Positions 1-9,309 of a DNA stretch of 35,424 nt are shown here, one piece after another. The notes below the pieces were generated by a model. It ran no database searches. It had not been told where the DNA came from and was given only the letters and a program-made list of their open reading frames with translations. The position numbers and the translations under genes were made by a program. Every line of letters starts with the position of its first letter. The first letter of the stretch is position 1. The stretch is from Prorocentrum cordatum (taxonomy: Eukaryota > Sar > Dinophyceae > Prorocentrales > Prorocentraceae), in the NCBI GenBank assembly GCA_963575745.1, contig CAUYUJ010011459.1:391501-426924 (forward strand). The letters are read 5' to 3'.

Positions 1-96
1 CACAGCGTGACGTCCCCACAACAAACGTCGATGGACGTCCTGGGGTCTCGGGGTTGGGTTTCTTGTGGAAGGTTTCTTGTGGAATGACCTCCACTA
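1..96 (+). mobile_element. MITE family C, copy 1 (left end cut by window)
   Basis: This matches the right half of the copies at 11495-11670 and 29663-29834: a 'gcgtgacgt-cccac' segment, then 'ggacgtcctggggtctc', then 'ggaaggtttcttgtgga', ending near 'gacctccacta'. The family ends in TACAGTGGAGGCC-type inverted repeats. It is non-coding, and its left end lies outside the window. Confidence 0.7.
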
Positions 97-300
97 ACCC
101 CCAGCCCGGATAATACGATGAAGACGTGGCCTCATTGAGGTCTTTGTTTCGCATTTGGGCTAATACGTACGGGCGGTTCGGTTCGATGCATCTGCAGAAG
201 AAGGCCCTCAGTCCCTATGTAACGTTCCTGGCCCTCCTAAATTAGGTCGCCTCCCAAAGAGTTAGGGTTCTTTTTTATGCCTAACCATCACCGACATCAC

Positions 301-449
301 CTTTCGGAGGTCCGCGCGGATTACTTCTGTCGGGGCTGGGCCCCCCCCCGGGGGGAGTGGGGGCCTCTGGCGCCGCCACTGGCGCGCTTCGCGCGCCAGG
401 GGAGGGATGTCCAGCGCCGCCCCAAGAGGTCCGCGCGGACCTCCGAAAG
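301..449. mobile_element. Foldback MITE family F, copy 1
   Basis: The ends are a perfect 20-bp inverted repeat: 301-320 'ctttcggaggtccgcgcgga' and its complement at 430-449. The right end also contains a self-palindrome around 'ggtccgcgcggacc'. The GC-rich interior (ggcgccgcc / gcgcgc) is shared with copies at 7682-7801, 27036-27168 and 27665-27785. No protein is encoded. Confidence 0.8.
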
Positions 450-471
450 TTTAACCGTCTACGAATGCAAC

Positions 472-512
472 TGCGACTACGACTACGACTACGACTTCTT
501 CTACTACTACTG
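472..512 (+). repeat. GACTAC / TACTTC short repeat
   Basis: Imperfect (CGACTA)n passing into (CTACTA)n directly downstream of the foldback element. Its Asp-Tyr and Arg-Leu translations are artefacts. Confidence 0.85.
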
Positions 513-1020
513 CTCCACTGCCACCGAACAGTCGTACCCGTACATCCGTACACGCGACTCGTTGGGACAAAAAGTCTAGTATCCACCCGGAACCCTGAAC
601 TTTGTTATTCTCGGGGGCACCCGTTTATGCTTATGTCGGTGCGTTTCTGATCCGCTGCGGCAGCGCGAAGATGATCGCTGTTCGCGCGTCGTGGTCTGGG
701 CCAGCGCGGTTGCCTTTCTCCAGGGGGTCGGTGAGATGGCGCCGGGACCATCGCGGTGCGCGGTGCCCGAAGTTGGGTGACCCAGTTCTGTCGCCTTCTG
801 CAGGGGGCCTCCAGGGCTGCGCAGTGGCGCGAAGAGCTCGGTGGGGGGCGCTCTGGGCCAGGGCCACCTCGGGGTTGCGGGGCGGCCAGGCAGCCAGCTC
901 GGGGCCGCGGCCCACCTCGCTGGGGAGGCAGGCGCGGCTGACTGCGGATCGCGGGGGGGCGACGGCTCGCAGACAATCCTATTCCTCCTCCTCGTGCCTG
1001 CTTCTGTTGCCTCACACTCC
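513..1020 (+). other. Unassigned GC-rich stretch, possible exon near 810-978
   Basis: No gene is recognised. From 'ccttctgcag' (ends about 808) to 'ggctcgcag' (ends about 974) one plus frame reads like GC3-rich coding sequence (includes GVAGRPGSQLGAAAHLAGE) between plausible AG borders. Composition alone could produce this, so it is a weak exon candidate, possibly of an upstream gene. Confidence 0.2.
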
Positions 1021-1035
1021 CCCCTCCTCAACCTG

Positions 1036-1263
1036 ATTCCTCCTCCTGCCTCCTCCTCCTCTCCTCCTCCTCCTCCTCCTCCTCCTCCTCTCCTCCTCCT
1101 CCTTTTCCTCCTCTTCCTCCTCCTCCTCCCCTCCCTTCCCCCCTCCTCCTCCTCCTCCTCCTCCTCCTCCTCCTCCTCCTCCTCTTCCTCCTCCTCCTCC
1201 TCCTCCTTCCCCCCCTCCTCCTCCTCCTCCTCCTCCTCCTCCTCCTCCTCCTCCTCCTCCTCC
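1036..1263 (+). repeat. TCC microsatellite with TTCC interruptions
   Basis: Over 200 bases of near-pure TCC repeats, a polypyrimidine strand on plus. The poly-Ser, poly-Glu and poly-Arg translations here are spurious. It can form triplex (H-) DNA. Confidence 0.97.
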
Positions 1264-2414
1264 GATGCATCTTCCTGCTGCATTATGTCTCATCCTTCTT
1301 TTCATTATCTTACTCCTGCCTCCTCCTCTCCCCCACCTCAGCATCCTGCCTCCTCCCCTCCAGCCTCATTCCCCTGCCTCATCCTGGGGCCTCCTGGGGC
1401 CTCGTGGGCCCCTCTGTAACCGCGGCTTGTAAGAAGCAGTTCTCGGGCCCCTGGGCGGGGAACGCATTCAGTAGTAATTGCAGTTGCCAGTAATCAAGCG
1501 GAGGCCCGCTTCCAGGAGCCCTGCAAATGCGAAGGCTAGCTGCTACCATGTGGAGGAGTCCCAGGCCTCGCTGACATCGCCAAGGGGATGGACGCATGTT
1601 TCTAGATTCGACATGTCTTGTCGCGCTGTGCAGTGGTTTGTATAGCATGTTGCGTTGCATAACGTTCCGCTTATGCGTCGCATCTCGTGTTTCGTTGTCT
1701 TGTGGCGGGAGGTCTTTCCTGACTTTGTCGGCCGCATCCGTTCTGGATCGAGTTTGCGCCGCCTCGAGTCACAGTGAGGCTCTGCGTGCTCCGACTCCAT
1801 GCCGTCTTCTTTCTGCTGGCCCGTTGCAGTGCTTCTCTCGCCAAGCGCACTGCAACAAAATGCTTGGTCTGGAGACCGAGCATGGCAGGGACTACCTGGG
1901 ATTACCGATGAATGAGAGGAAGTCATCGGCCCTGCAATGTGGCTCGGCCTGTTTACTGGATCTGCGGAGGACCCCCCCAGGATGGGTGCCTCCCGGCGTC
2001 CACTTTGAAGCCCACCTGGGGGGAGTGGCGGGGGTCGTCTTAACCCGCCGTGCCCCCGTCCTTACTGCGAGGGCCCTGTCGCCATCGCCACGAAGCCGAC
2101 GGACAGGGGAAGGGAAGCGGGAAGGGGTGGGCGCCAAACGGAAAACGAGGGAGGGAAGGGAGGAGGTCGAGGGCGGGTGGTAATAGGGGGTGACCTCTTT
2201 GGGGCCCGTGCTGGCTCCAAGAAAGGGCCCTCGAGGGCGCTCGAGGGCCTTTCTCTTCCCCCCCGCATCCAGGTCGCCCCCCACTACCACCCGACCGAGG
2301 AGCTTCTGGCGCACTTCTGCAAAGCAGGAGGCGGGCTTCCACTTCCGCGCCCGCCCGGCCAGGTGGGCCGTTCGACAACCTCAGCGCCGTGGAGGACCTC
2401 CTCCGAATGGCTTA
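1264..2414. other. Non-coding stretch, no gene recognised
   Basis: Mixed sequence with lower GC around 1590-1940. I see no homologous protein, long exon-like frame or known element, apart from two adjacent hairpins described separately. 2290-2400 is GC-rich and has weak exon-like frames between 'gcaaagcag' and 'cggccag', too short to call. Confidence 0.5.
1823..1883 (+). other. Two consecutive stem-loops
   Basis: Stem 1 is 10 bp and perfect: 'gttgcagtgc' (1823-1832) pairs with 'gcactgcaac' (1847-1856). Stem 2 follows after three A's: 'atgcttggtct' (1860-1870) pairs with 'agaccgagcat' (1873-1883) with one G-T pair and a two-base loop. The function is unknown. A structured RNA or a repeat end are both possible. 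Confidence 0.6.
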
Positions 2415-2483
2415 GGCGACCCGTCCTCCTCCTCCTCCTGCTCCTCCTCCTCCTCCTCCTCGTCCTCCTCCTCCTCCTCCGCC
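2415..2483 (+). repeat. TCC microsatellite
   Basis: Near-pure TCC repeat with a few CTC/GTC interruptions, a short polypyrimidine tract on the plus strand. Confidence 0.95.
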
Positions 2484-2597
2484 TTCATTCGTCCATGCGC
2501 CTTCGTTCCCCTTCCCCCATCCTCGCATCCCTTCTTCCCTCCCGACGCGGGCGCGATGTCTAGTTGATGGACGAGATTGGCCCCGCGGGGTATTCAC

Positions 2598-2702
2598 TCC
2601 TCCTCCTTCCTCCCTCCCTCCCCTTCCTCCCTCCCTCCCTCCCCTCCTTCCTCCCTCCCTCCCTCCCTCCCTCCCTCCCTTCCTCCTCCTTACTCCCTCC
2701 CT
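2598..2702 (+). repeat. TCCC microsatellite
   Basis: Tetranucleotide (CTCC)n tract with TTCC variants, immediately upstream of the degenerate retrotransposon. Its four-base period differs from the TCC tracts elsewhere. Confidence 0.95.
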
Positions 2703-2905
2703 ACGCGACATGCTGTGGAGCATTCGAGGCATGCCCAAGGGGCCCCTGGCGTGGCACAGATCTTGGGGGGCGTGTAAACCAACACCGAGCACGCAGACGG
2801 GATTTAAAGCAGTCAGGTTCACTCGCAGGTTGTGCCCATTCAGCAAAGCGATGATAAAACATATGGATCGCCGAGGCTCGATACCGTACTCATGGGAAGA
2901 AGTTC

Positions 2906-3106
2906 TTGGATTGTACGCATGGTGGCACAGCTTACCGACGCCGAGACGCAGCTATCAAAGTACACGTAATCACGAGCTGGAGGTTATCGCGCCTGGGAAT
3001 GTCTCATGCGACAGTCTTGCATGACCAGGCCAACGATTTCGGTAGCATCTCTCTGGAGTCCATTGCTGGCATCGACTTTCAGTGCTACGACGCGGACGAA
3101 GTATGA
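2906..3106 (+). pseudogene. RT fragment with motif A
   Basis: The frame reads RRRDAAIKVHVITSWRLSRL and then a motif-A-like 'LHDQANDFGSIS', where the first Asp would be the first metal-binding Asp of the polymerase. This arrangement is familiar from RT ORFs of dinoflagellate non-LTR elements. The frame stops at about 3106, well before motif C, so the polymerase is broken. Confidence 0.6.
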
Positions 3107-3183
3107 CATGGCATCATCAACAATCCGAGTATTCATGTTACAGTTGACGCAGCAGGTGGAGTTTAAACTTACTTGATCGAAGA

Positions 3184-3783
3184 ATGGTCATTGCAGGGTC
3201 ATTAGCGAGCGTCAAATACAGAGTAGTTCAGCACAATGTTTTGGAACCGTGGCTGGACACCAAGAACCCTACCCCTGGAAGTGAGGCCATGCAGTGCAGC
3301 TGCCAATTGGGTTTACGAGCACAGTCGGCGGATCTCTCGACGACGGCGTTCATGGACGACGTTGCTAACAAAGTGCATGGGTTTTCGACTGGAGAGATGG
3401 CGACACGATTCAATGATGCCAGTCAGCAGCTAGACGCACAGTTGCGGACAGTTGGAGGCACCCAGAATCAGAGCAAGCAGCTTATTGTTCCGAAGTTTGT
3501 TGGCCATGGCTCTATCAAGAACACGCGAGCCTTATCAGAGTTGAGCTCTGTTCCTGGATATGTAGGACCTTATGCTGCTTATGTTGGCGTTCGCTTGGCT
3601 CACTCGGGACAAAGCACACATCAGCGAGCGGCGCGCTTCAATAACGTAAGACGGATTTTTTTGGAGTATGGGGAGATTCTGGTTTGCTCGTCGTGTTTCT
3701 TCTCAGCTCAAAACGCTAGTCTTCCAGTGTCGGGTGCAAGGCAGTGGGTTCAGTGGGCTCGAAGCCTTCGTTCTCATAGCTAG
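3184..3783 (+). pseudogene. RT fragment with motif C (MDD)
   Basis: A 199-codon frame contains 'STTAFMDDVANKVHG', a motif C of the (Y/F)xDD type with Met at the variable place, then a thumb-like segment 'GHGSIKNTRALSELSS' and 'GPYAAYVGVRLAHSG'. The sense of the ORF is lost near 3670-3700, where the downstream part continues in another frame. Motif A sits upstream in a separate frame. It is read as a decayed ORF2, not an active enzyme. Confidence 0.65.
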
Positions 3784-4135
3784 TGATTACCGACTCCTGG
3801 ACTCGAGCGTCTTGGGCCGGGGCAGGAAGTTGTTTAGGGGCAAGGCGGCTTTCAAAATATTCAGATTGACGGGCCCATACATCATCGAGCTCACACTCCC
3901 AAACAATCTGCCGATTACTTGGACTTGTTCCAGCTCCGCTCAAGCTCCGCATCAGGAGATTGGGGTGGCTCCAATCGTTGGCAGCACGATGAGAATATTC
4001 AGGTGCCGGCTGCCATGCTCGCTCGCTTGTTCGGTGAATCGAGCGGCACATTGCAGGATGGAAGGTTGGTGCGCGATAAAGACAACGTGCATTAAGGGAA
4101 TCGTTGGGCCCTTCTGGCACGGAATAATCTGCTAA
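3690..4135 (+). pseudogene. Post-RT segment of the degenerate LINE ORF2
   Basis: In a frame shifted from the preceding fragment this reads 'VFQCRVQGSGFSGLEAFVL' and 'DSSVLGRGRKLFRGKA', typical of the connection region downstream of the RT in this kind of element. The frame change relative to 3184-3783 marks an indel around 3670-3700. It ends at a TAA. Confidence 0.55.
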
Positions 4136-4274
4136 CTATGGCCCATGTGGAGTCTGGAGGGCCCGCGCTACTTCATAAGCTTGCTGACGCCCCCTTCAAG
4201 CTTTTGATGATGAGTTCCGTATTGAGTTTGTCAGACTGAAGTCACGCATTGGGAAGGCAAGTTATGAGACATCT

Positions 4275-5096
4275 ATGACCAATGTGGGACAAGAGCACGG
4301 AGGTAGAGGAGGAGTAGATCAAGGAAGGGACGGAGGTGCTCAAGCTGGAGATGAAGAAGGAGGAGACCAACAGGCACCAGCAGGACCCCCAGAAGCCCCC
4401 CCTGCCCCGATCTGGATCTGTGAAGATCTCAATGAGGACGTCTCCAGATGTGGCCTCGAATTCCGAGATAGGCGAGCATGGCATGCGCACGCGAGGTGCA
4501 CACAGGGCGGCACGCATGGACATCGCGCACTGAATAACGTATTCACATTTACCTATCAGTGTCCATGGTGCATGACAGCATTATCTCGCAGACCTATAGC
4601 ACGACAACGCGTACGGAGGCTATTCTCTCACCATAAATGTTGGGCAGATCGTGGACAGAATCGTTATCCTAGTGCTGACCCTGATACGTTTCTCTGTCCT
4701 GCGTGTGGTGATGGCCATGACAGATTGGAGGCTCTGCAGGTGCACATTCGAAGCCGCATCACCCCGGATCCAGCAGCGCAGCCCATCGTCGAGAGGCCAG
4801 CTGATGACGATTTGGCTGCCAGGGGATCTGTTGCCGATGGTGACCCCAGCGGCGCAGAAGCGACCAGCGAGCCCTCAAGACGCCTCCGCAGCTGGTGCTT
4901 ACGGACAAGACTGGAACGCCAGCAGCGCCGTCGAGGGGAGCAACCTCCGGGGCCTCGTCCTTGGGCGGCAGCGGCGAGCACGGAGCAGCCGCTGGGGCAG
5001 ATCGCGGCCGGGGGAGGCAGCGGCACGGAGACCGAGGCGGCAACCAGCACGCCCAAGCAGCCGTGGAGCGTCACGCGGCGCATTCGGGCCTTGTAG
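4275..5096 (+). pseudogene. Zinc-finger tail of the degenerate LINE ORF2
   Basis: The 273-codon frame has a C-x2-C motif (CPWCM) with downstream His residues, and a later CPACGDGH motif followed by LQVHIRS, i.e. two or three C2H2-like fingers. An acidic and Pro-rich leader precedes them and a low-complexity Arg/Gly/Pro stretch follows. Such Cys/His tails occur at the C-terminus of RT ORFs in several non-LTR clades and probably bind nucleic acid. It is separated from the RT fragments by stops. Confidence 0.55.
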
Positions 5097-5208
5097 GGGT
5101 GCCCAATCAGCGCGCCGCGCAGCTCGTTCCCCTGAGAGCGCATCGTCAACGCCCACGCGGCGGGCGCAGTGCAGCACTGCGCGAACGTCCCGGAACTCGG
5201 GCGAGGAG

Positions 5209-5351
5209 AACTATGCACATGCACCGATCCTGGCAAGGCCCATCCTTGACCCAGGATCGGTGCACATGCCTTCCTGGCCAAGGTAGGAGGGCGTATGCAC
5301 CGATCCTGGGCTCAGGATGGGCCTGGCCAGGATCGGTGTATGTGCATAGTT
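5209..5351. mobile_element. Foldback element inside the LINE pseudogene
   Basis: The left arm begins 'aactatgcacatgcaccgat' (5209) and the right arm ends in its near-complement 'gtatgtgcatagtt' (to 5351). About 38 bp pair with only a few mismatches. The loop contains a second inverted pair of 'gcaccgatcctggg' (near 5300) with 'cccaggatcggtgc' (near 5250), so the element is a nested hairpin. It lies between two retrotransposon fragments and probably inserted into the element after it decayed. Confidence 0.8.
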
Positions 5352-5412
5352 TTTCTTCCTCTACAAACCCGACTCCCGGGCGCATCTGGGCCCTCCGTCT
5401 CTCCCGGCAGCC

Positions 5413-5808
5413 ATGGCAGTGCTGGCCATCCCGTTGCGTCAGCGTGTGGCGCGAGGTGCCGAGGACATCGAGACAGAGGTGGCAGGTTGGACGGCTTTGG
5501 CGGACCGCCTGCGAGGCGAGAAAATGGAGATGGCAGCAGAATGCATCAAGCATTGGAAAGCGAAATCGACGTTCACGCAAGTTGGAGAGGAAAGCAAACT
5601 TCGGGATTTGTTCTACATCCACGTGTTTGTCCCGATGGGAGAGCCCCCGAGCACGCTGACTGTTCCAGCGAACCTCATGGCCTCGAAGTGCCTCCAGAAG
5701 CTCGGGTCGGAGATCAAGCCAGGCCCGCCGCCCCGTGGGGGACCAGAGCGGAACATCCAGAATTCGTTGCAGACAATGTTGAAGGTGGGCAAACACAATC
5801 GGTGGTAG
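5413..5808 (+). pseudogene. C-terminal domain fragment of the degenerate LINE
   Basis: The 131-codon frame after 'ggcagcc' ends with 'GSEIKPGPPPRGGPERNIQN' and a short hydrophobic tail. The helical segment 'DRLRGEKMEMAAECIKHWKA' precedes it. The 'PRGG-ER-Q' ending resembles C-termini I associate with dinoflagellate retrotransposon ORFs. It could instead be a small independent gene: it starts with ATG and has no internal stop. Placement right after the zinc-finger fragment favours the retrotransposon reading. Confidence 0.4.
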
Positions 5809-6783
5809 ATCTGAGGGGTAGCAGCAGTTGCAGCCAGAATCCCAGCTTTGTAAATATGTTGGGGGTATGGGGTCCTAGACAGTATGCTGATGAAAGGGGA
5901 GGTGTCCAGTTTGCGGGATCTTGGGCTTCCCCCCGAAGCGCATGTAAAGCGTAGGCCACGTAAGTGCACAGGCAATGTAGGGCTCGAGGTCAGACTTAGG
6001 GTCTGAGTCCTCTGTAGACTTTTGTGTCGTGTATCTGCCTTCCTCCGCCTTCCTGTTCCCTCTGCCCTGCATGTCATCGTGCGTGGTGCAGTTGTGTCTT
6101 CGTTTTCTCGTTTTCCCTCTCCCTCGCTCCCTTCAATGTTTGTGTGCGCGCGCGTGCAAGCTGAGTAGCCTTTCTTCTCACTCTTCGGGACCGAGTGTCA
6201 TCGTGCTCTGCTCGGGATGATACTCGTTAGGCCTCTCGACCCGAACGTTCTCCAAGGTGTTCCCCAGGTGGATAACCAGTCGCGACGGGAGCGCCGACTT
6301 TCAAGTTTCGCGGCAGGAAGTGCCCTTATCTTTGCGCACAGCGGCCAGTAGTCGGCTGATTGCATATGCGAACCAGACCAGATGCTGAGTGCCACCACCA
6401 CAACCCTCCCTCCCCCCCCCTCCTCCCCAAGTTTTGGGGGGGAGGACTACTGCCCTTGCTTCCTTGGTGCCCGTGCAGAAGTTTTTAGTCTGACCACCAT
6501 TATGCTAGCTGCAGCGCCGCCCAGTCTCGACAAGCCGTATGCTGCAGCGAGGAGCCAATCCAAAAAATCCCCCTCCCCGTTCCCCCCGCGCCTTCCTTCT
6601 CCTGCTGCTGCTCCTCCTTGTAAGGCCACCCATCCCATCGGCCTCTCACCGAAGATGGGAAAGGAGAAGGTGCCCGGTCGGTCCAGGGCCCGCCCCCCCC
6701 CCCCCCCAAAAAAAAAAGCGGAGGGATTGCTCCTCCCAGATGTGCTTTGCTACTGTTCTGTCCAGAGGCGCGACCTGGTCTCC
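5809..6783. other. No gene recognised; possible LINE 3' flank
   Basis: 5809-6200 is moderately AT-rich and T/C-rich, compatible with a 3' UTR of the decayed LINE. 6405-6430 and 6692-6718 hold C and A homopolymer runs. No exon-like frame is convincing. Confidence 0.4.
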
Positions 6784-6850
6784 ACCTCCTTCTCCTCCTC
6801 CTCCTCCTCCTCCTCCTCCTCCTCTTCCTCCTCCTCCTCCTCCTCCTCCG
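6784..6850 (+). repeat. TCC microsatellite
   Basis: (TCC)n with one TTCC break. The overlapping poly-Ser frame continues into the candidate first exon downstream only by chance. Confidence 0.95.
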
Positions 6851-7026
6851 CACCCCGCGCCCGCGGCGAAGCCCTTTTCCCTCGTCGCGCATCGGGTCAA
6901 ATCGTTATGTCATCGCCCCGGGACCCCGAACATTGGTATCCCCCGGGTGTTGCTCTCCTGGGCAGCTGGCGACTACGAAAAAGTGTTGGCAGCCTGCACG
7001 GTCGACGCCTGGAGCACCGTGCAACC

Positions 7027-7283
7027 ATGGACACCAGTGCATGCGGGTGCGGGGCGGGGAACCCGCCCCCGCAGGACCTGATGATGCCCCCCGCGCCCGC
7101 GGCGAAGCCCAGCGGCAACAGCACGGCGCCCGCGGCCGCGGCGCCCGCACCCGCGGCGGAGGCCGGCGACGCCGCGTCGCCCGCGGCGGAGGCCGCCGTG
7201 CCCGCGGCGCCCGCGGTGGCGCCGGCGGCTGGGGCGCCCAGCGGCGAGGGGGCGGTCGGCGTCGAAGGCGTGCTGCCGCCGAG
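7027..7283 (+). CDS. Candidate first exon of the LicD-like gene (Ala/Pro-rich N-terminus)
   Basis: The frame starts at ATG 7027 in a strong context (gcaaccATGG) and reads 85 codons, first 'MDTSACGCGAGNPPPQ', then a low-complexity Ala/Pro segment ending 'GVEGVLPP'. Third positions are almost all G or C, as in the better exons downstream. It ends 'ccgccgAG' in phase 2, followed by 'gactgag'. The next exon (12566) starts with one base plus codons, so the join keeps frame and makes an Arg codon. The intron would be GA-AG with AG/GA on both borders. An alternative is that only 7074-7283 is exon, after 'cccgcag'. An AG at about 6991 could serve as trans-splice acceptor. No domain is visible, so the link to the LicD exons rests on phase, composition and strand. 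Confidence 0.4.
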
Positions 7284-7530
7284 GACTGAGCATCGAGGAT
7301 CGGAGAGGATTGAGGATCGTGACGTGAGGACTGAGGATCGAGGACTGAGGATGGAGACCTCGGCCCCCGAGGATCGAGGACTGAGGATCGAGGATGGAGG
7401 ATCGAGGATCGAGGATCGAAGGTGGAGGATCGAGGATTGAGGATCGAGGATGGAGGATCGAGGATGGAGGATCGAGGATTGAGGGTCGAGGATTGAGGGT
7501 CGAGGATTGAGGGTCGGAGATCGATTCGGT
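7284..7530 (+). repeat. GAGGATCGAGGATTGAGG minisatellite
   Basis: A degenerate tandem of 7-8 bp units (gaggatc, gaggatt, gaggact) runs from the candidate splice border at 7284 through about 7530. It is non-coding; the frame through it is a shadow. Confidence 0.9.
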
Positions 7531-7681
7531 CCTCGACCCTCGACCTACGTACCCTCGTCCCGTCCCCGATCCGATCGAGGACAGGACGAGGATGAGCAGG
7601 TCGAGGGCTGAGGGTCGCGGATCGACGGTAGATCGAGGGACAAAGGTCGAACAACAAACAACGGCATAAACATAAATTGTT

Positions 7682-7801
7682 GGCTCCGCGCGGACTTCTT
7701 GGATCTGCGCTGGGGCCCCCCTGGCGGCGCCTCCGGCGCCGCCCATGGCGCGCTCCGCGCGCCAGAGAGGGGGGTTCCAAGAGAACCGCGCGGCGCGAGC
7801 C
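7682..7801. mobile_element. Foldback MITE family F, copy 2
   Basis: The left end 'ggctccgcgcggacttcttgg' region pairs imperfectly with the right end 'ccaagagaaccgcgcggcg'. The interior 'tggcggcgcctccggcgcc' and 'gcgctccgcgcgccag' are shared with the other copies. The upstream flank 'cggcataaacataaattg' resembles that of the copy at 27036. Confidence 0.75.
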
Positions 7802-7804
7802 ACG

Positions 7805-7969
7805 TGCAGTCAACCCGTATCATAAGGATGAGCGGCAAAGATGCAAGGACTTTGGAGGCAGATGTTAACGTTGTTCGAGCGAGATTGGCCAGCGAAAGTG
7901 GCCAAGGATGGGCGGAAGGGGCAAGGATGCAAGGGTAAGGGTGAAATTGGGAAGGCAGCCCATCCTTAC
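7805..7969 (-). mobile_element. MITE family B, copy 1, joined to a family C copy
   Basis: It begins 'gcagtcaacccgtatcataa', the TA-CAGTCAACC type end with TG at the border, and continues as the reverse orientation of the family consensus ('gcaaggatgcaagg'). Its other end stops at 'cccatccttac', where the next element's TACAGTGGAGG begins, so one terminus was lost or replaced. Confidence 0.75.
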
Positions 7970-8115
7970 TACAGTGGAGGCCCGACCACAAGAAACCTTC
8001 CAAACGAAACCCAACCCTGAGACCCCAAGACGTCCATTGATTTCTGGTGTTGGAACGTCCCGCCCTCCATAGCAAAACCGTCGAAACCCAAGGAACCCGG
8101 GGAACCCTGGAGGCG
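7970..8115 (-). mobile_element. MITE family C, copy 2
   Basis: It starts at TA 7970 with 'tacagtggaggcc', followed by 'caagaaaccttcca' and 'gagaccccaagacgtccat', the reverse orientation of copies at 1, 11495 and 29663. The far end is not sharp and fades into CTTGG-type satellite sequence. Confidence 0.7.
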
Positions 8116-8900
8116 AGCTGGGGGGCCGTCTTGGAGGTTTCTTGCGCCATCTTCGGGCCCTGTGGGGGCCGTCTCGGGGACCCCTTGGGCCGTCAGGGGG
8201 CCGTCAGGAAGCCCCAAAAAAACACATGCACAAATCCAACAAAATCCACCGGGAAATGCAAGATGTTGGCCTCTATTGGCCTTCCTGGAGATCCTCTTGG
8301 AGGCCTCTTGGGCAGTTTTGTTTCCCGCTTGGGGGCTTTGGGGCCATCTTTGGGCCGTCGTGGGTGCTTCTCGGCCCGCACTGGAGACAGATCGGAGCCA
8401 TCTTGGGCTCTCTTGAGACCATCTTAGCCGTCTTGTAGGAATCTTGGAGGCCATGTTGGCCGTCTCGGGGGCGAGCTTCCCGGTTTTGCCCGGCCGAGAC
8501 CCCACTGGAGGACCAAACCGCCGAACGCCTGGCGCGCCGTGTACTTCTGTGGCAAGCCGCAGGGGGCGGCGGACGCAGTGGCCTTCGGCCCAGCCCGCCA
8601 CCGCGATGGGCTGTTGGTCAGACGCCTCTTGAATGCCTGTTGGCATCTCTTCGGAGGCCGCTTGGCCTATAGTCTTGGGCACGTCTGGGGGCCTCGAGGA
8701 GCTCCTTGTGGGCCTCTTGTGGGCCTGCAGGCGGGTCTCGGGGGTCATCTCGGGGCGGGGGGTCGAAAGGTCAGCGCGTGCTCTCCATGATGTTGGGCCG
8801 CCTTGCGGGGCTCTTGGGCCGTCTTAGGGCCGTGCTGGGGGCCTCGTGCGCCGTCTTTGGGGCGACCTTGGGGTCCTCTGAGGCCGCGCTGGAGCGTCGG
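8116..8900 (+). repeat. CTTGG/GGCC degenerate satellite, block 1
   Basis: Many short variants of 'cttggaggccgtcttggggcc' repeat with no fixed reading frame. Similar blocks lie at 17400-18090, 24420-25540 and 28140-28460. The internal segment near 8206-8260 ('aagccccaaaaaaacacatg') corresponds to the A-rich spacer that separates blocks elsewhere. 8562-8625 carries a segment shared with 25664-25725. Confidence 0.75.
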
Positions 8901-8921
8901 GAGCCTGAGAAGAAGACGATG

Positions 8922-9010
8922 CGGGCCGAGGCCCGCCCGAGACGCTCCTCTGGCCGCGCTGGACACGAGCAGACGAGGCGAAGGAGCCCTCCGCAGCCGT
9001 TGGGCTCGGG
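8922..9010 (+). repeat. Dispersed repeat paired with 10183-10282
   Basis: It shares 'cctctggccgcgct', 'gagcag' and 'ccctccgcagccg' in the same order with 10183-10282 and lies just upstream of a simple repeat. Its identity is unknown and it may be a small MITE. Confidence 0.55.
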
Positions 9011-9023
9011 CCCAAAGAATATA

Positions 9024-9092
9024 CACCACCACCACCACCACCGCCACCACCACCACCACCACCACCACCACCACCACCACCACCACCACCAC
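9024..9092 (+). repeat. CAC microsatellite
   Basis: (CAC)n with one CGC interruption. The poly-His, poly-Thr and poly-Val frames here are artefacts. Confidence 0.97.
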
Positions 9093-9309
9093 CTTCATCC
9101 CCCTCCCCTCCTCCAGCCTCCTTATCCCCCTCCCCTCCTCCAGCCTCCCCCACCTCTTCCTCCTCCTCCTCCACCATTCCGTCTCCTTATGAATAATTTC
9201 TCCCTGTCGCACCCCGAAACTACTTTTTAGGGCGGGCCGGGCGTTTCGCCTGAGACTTCCTCAGAAGTTCTGACCTTGACGCCTAAAAATGAACAACAGT
9301 TCAGTTCCA

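Larger units (their letters stand above)
2705..5808 (+). mobile_element. Degenerate non-LTR retrotransposon, 3' half
   Basis: Successive plus-strand fragments in different frames resemble one dinoflagellate LINE-type ORF2: an RT motif A segment (about 2906-3106), an RT motif C segment (3184-3783), the post-RT segment (about 3690-4135), a Cys/His-rich tail (4275-5096) and a C-terminal domain (5413-5808). Frameshifts and stops separate them and the endonuclease is missing, so it is a dead 5'-truncated copy. It is less GC-rich than the surrounding exons and not closely similar to the LINE at 30587-35424. Confidence 0.75.

Noticed and set aside
1036-1419. Long poly-Ser/poly-Glu/poly-Gly frames
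   Set aside because: They are translations of TCC microsatellites in several frames and both strands; no independent coding signal.
5413-5808. Independent host gene starting at ATG 5413
   Set aside because: Possible, but its ending and its place directly after other retrotransposon fragments favour a LINE C-terminus; kept at low confidence.
8706-9230. His-rich frame that could suggest a metal-binding protein
   Set aside because: The His run is the CAC microsatellite, and the rest is satellite and dispersed repeat.
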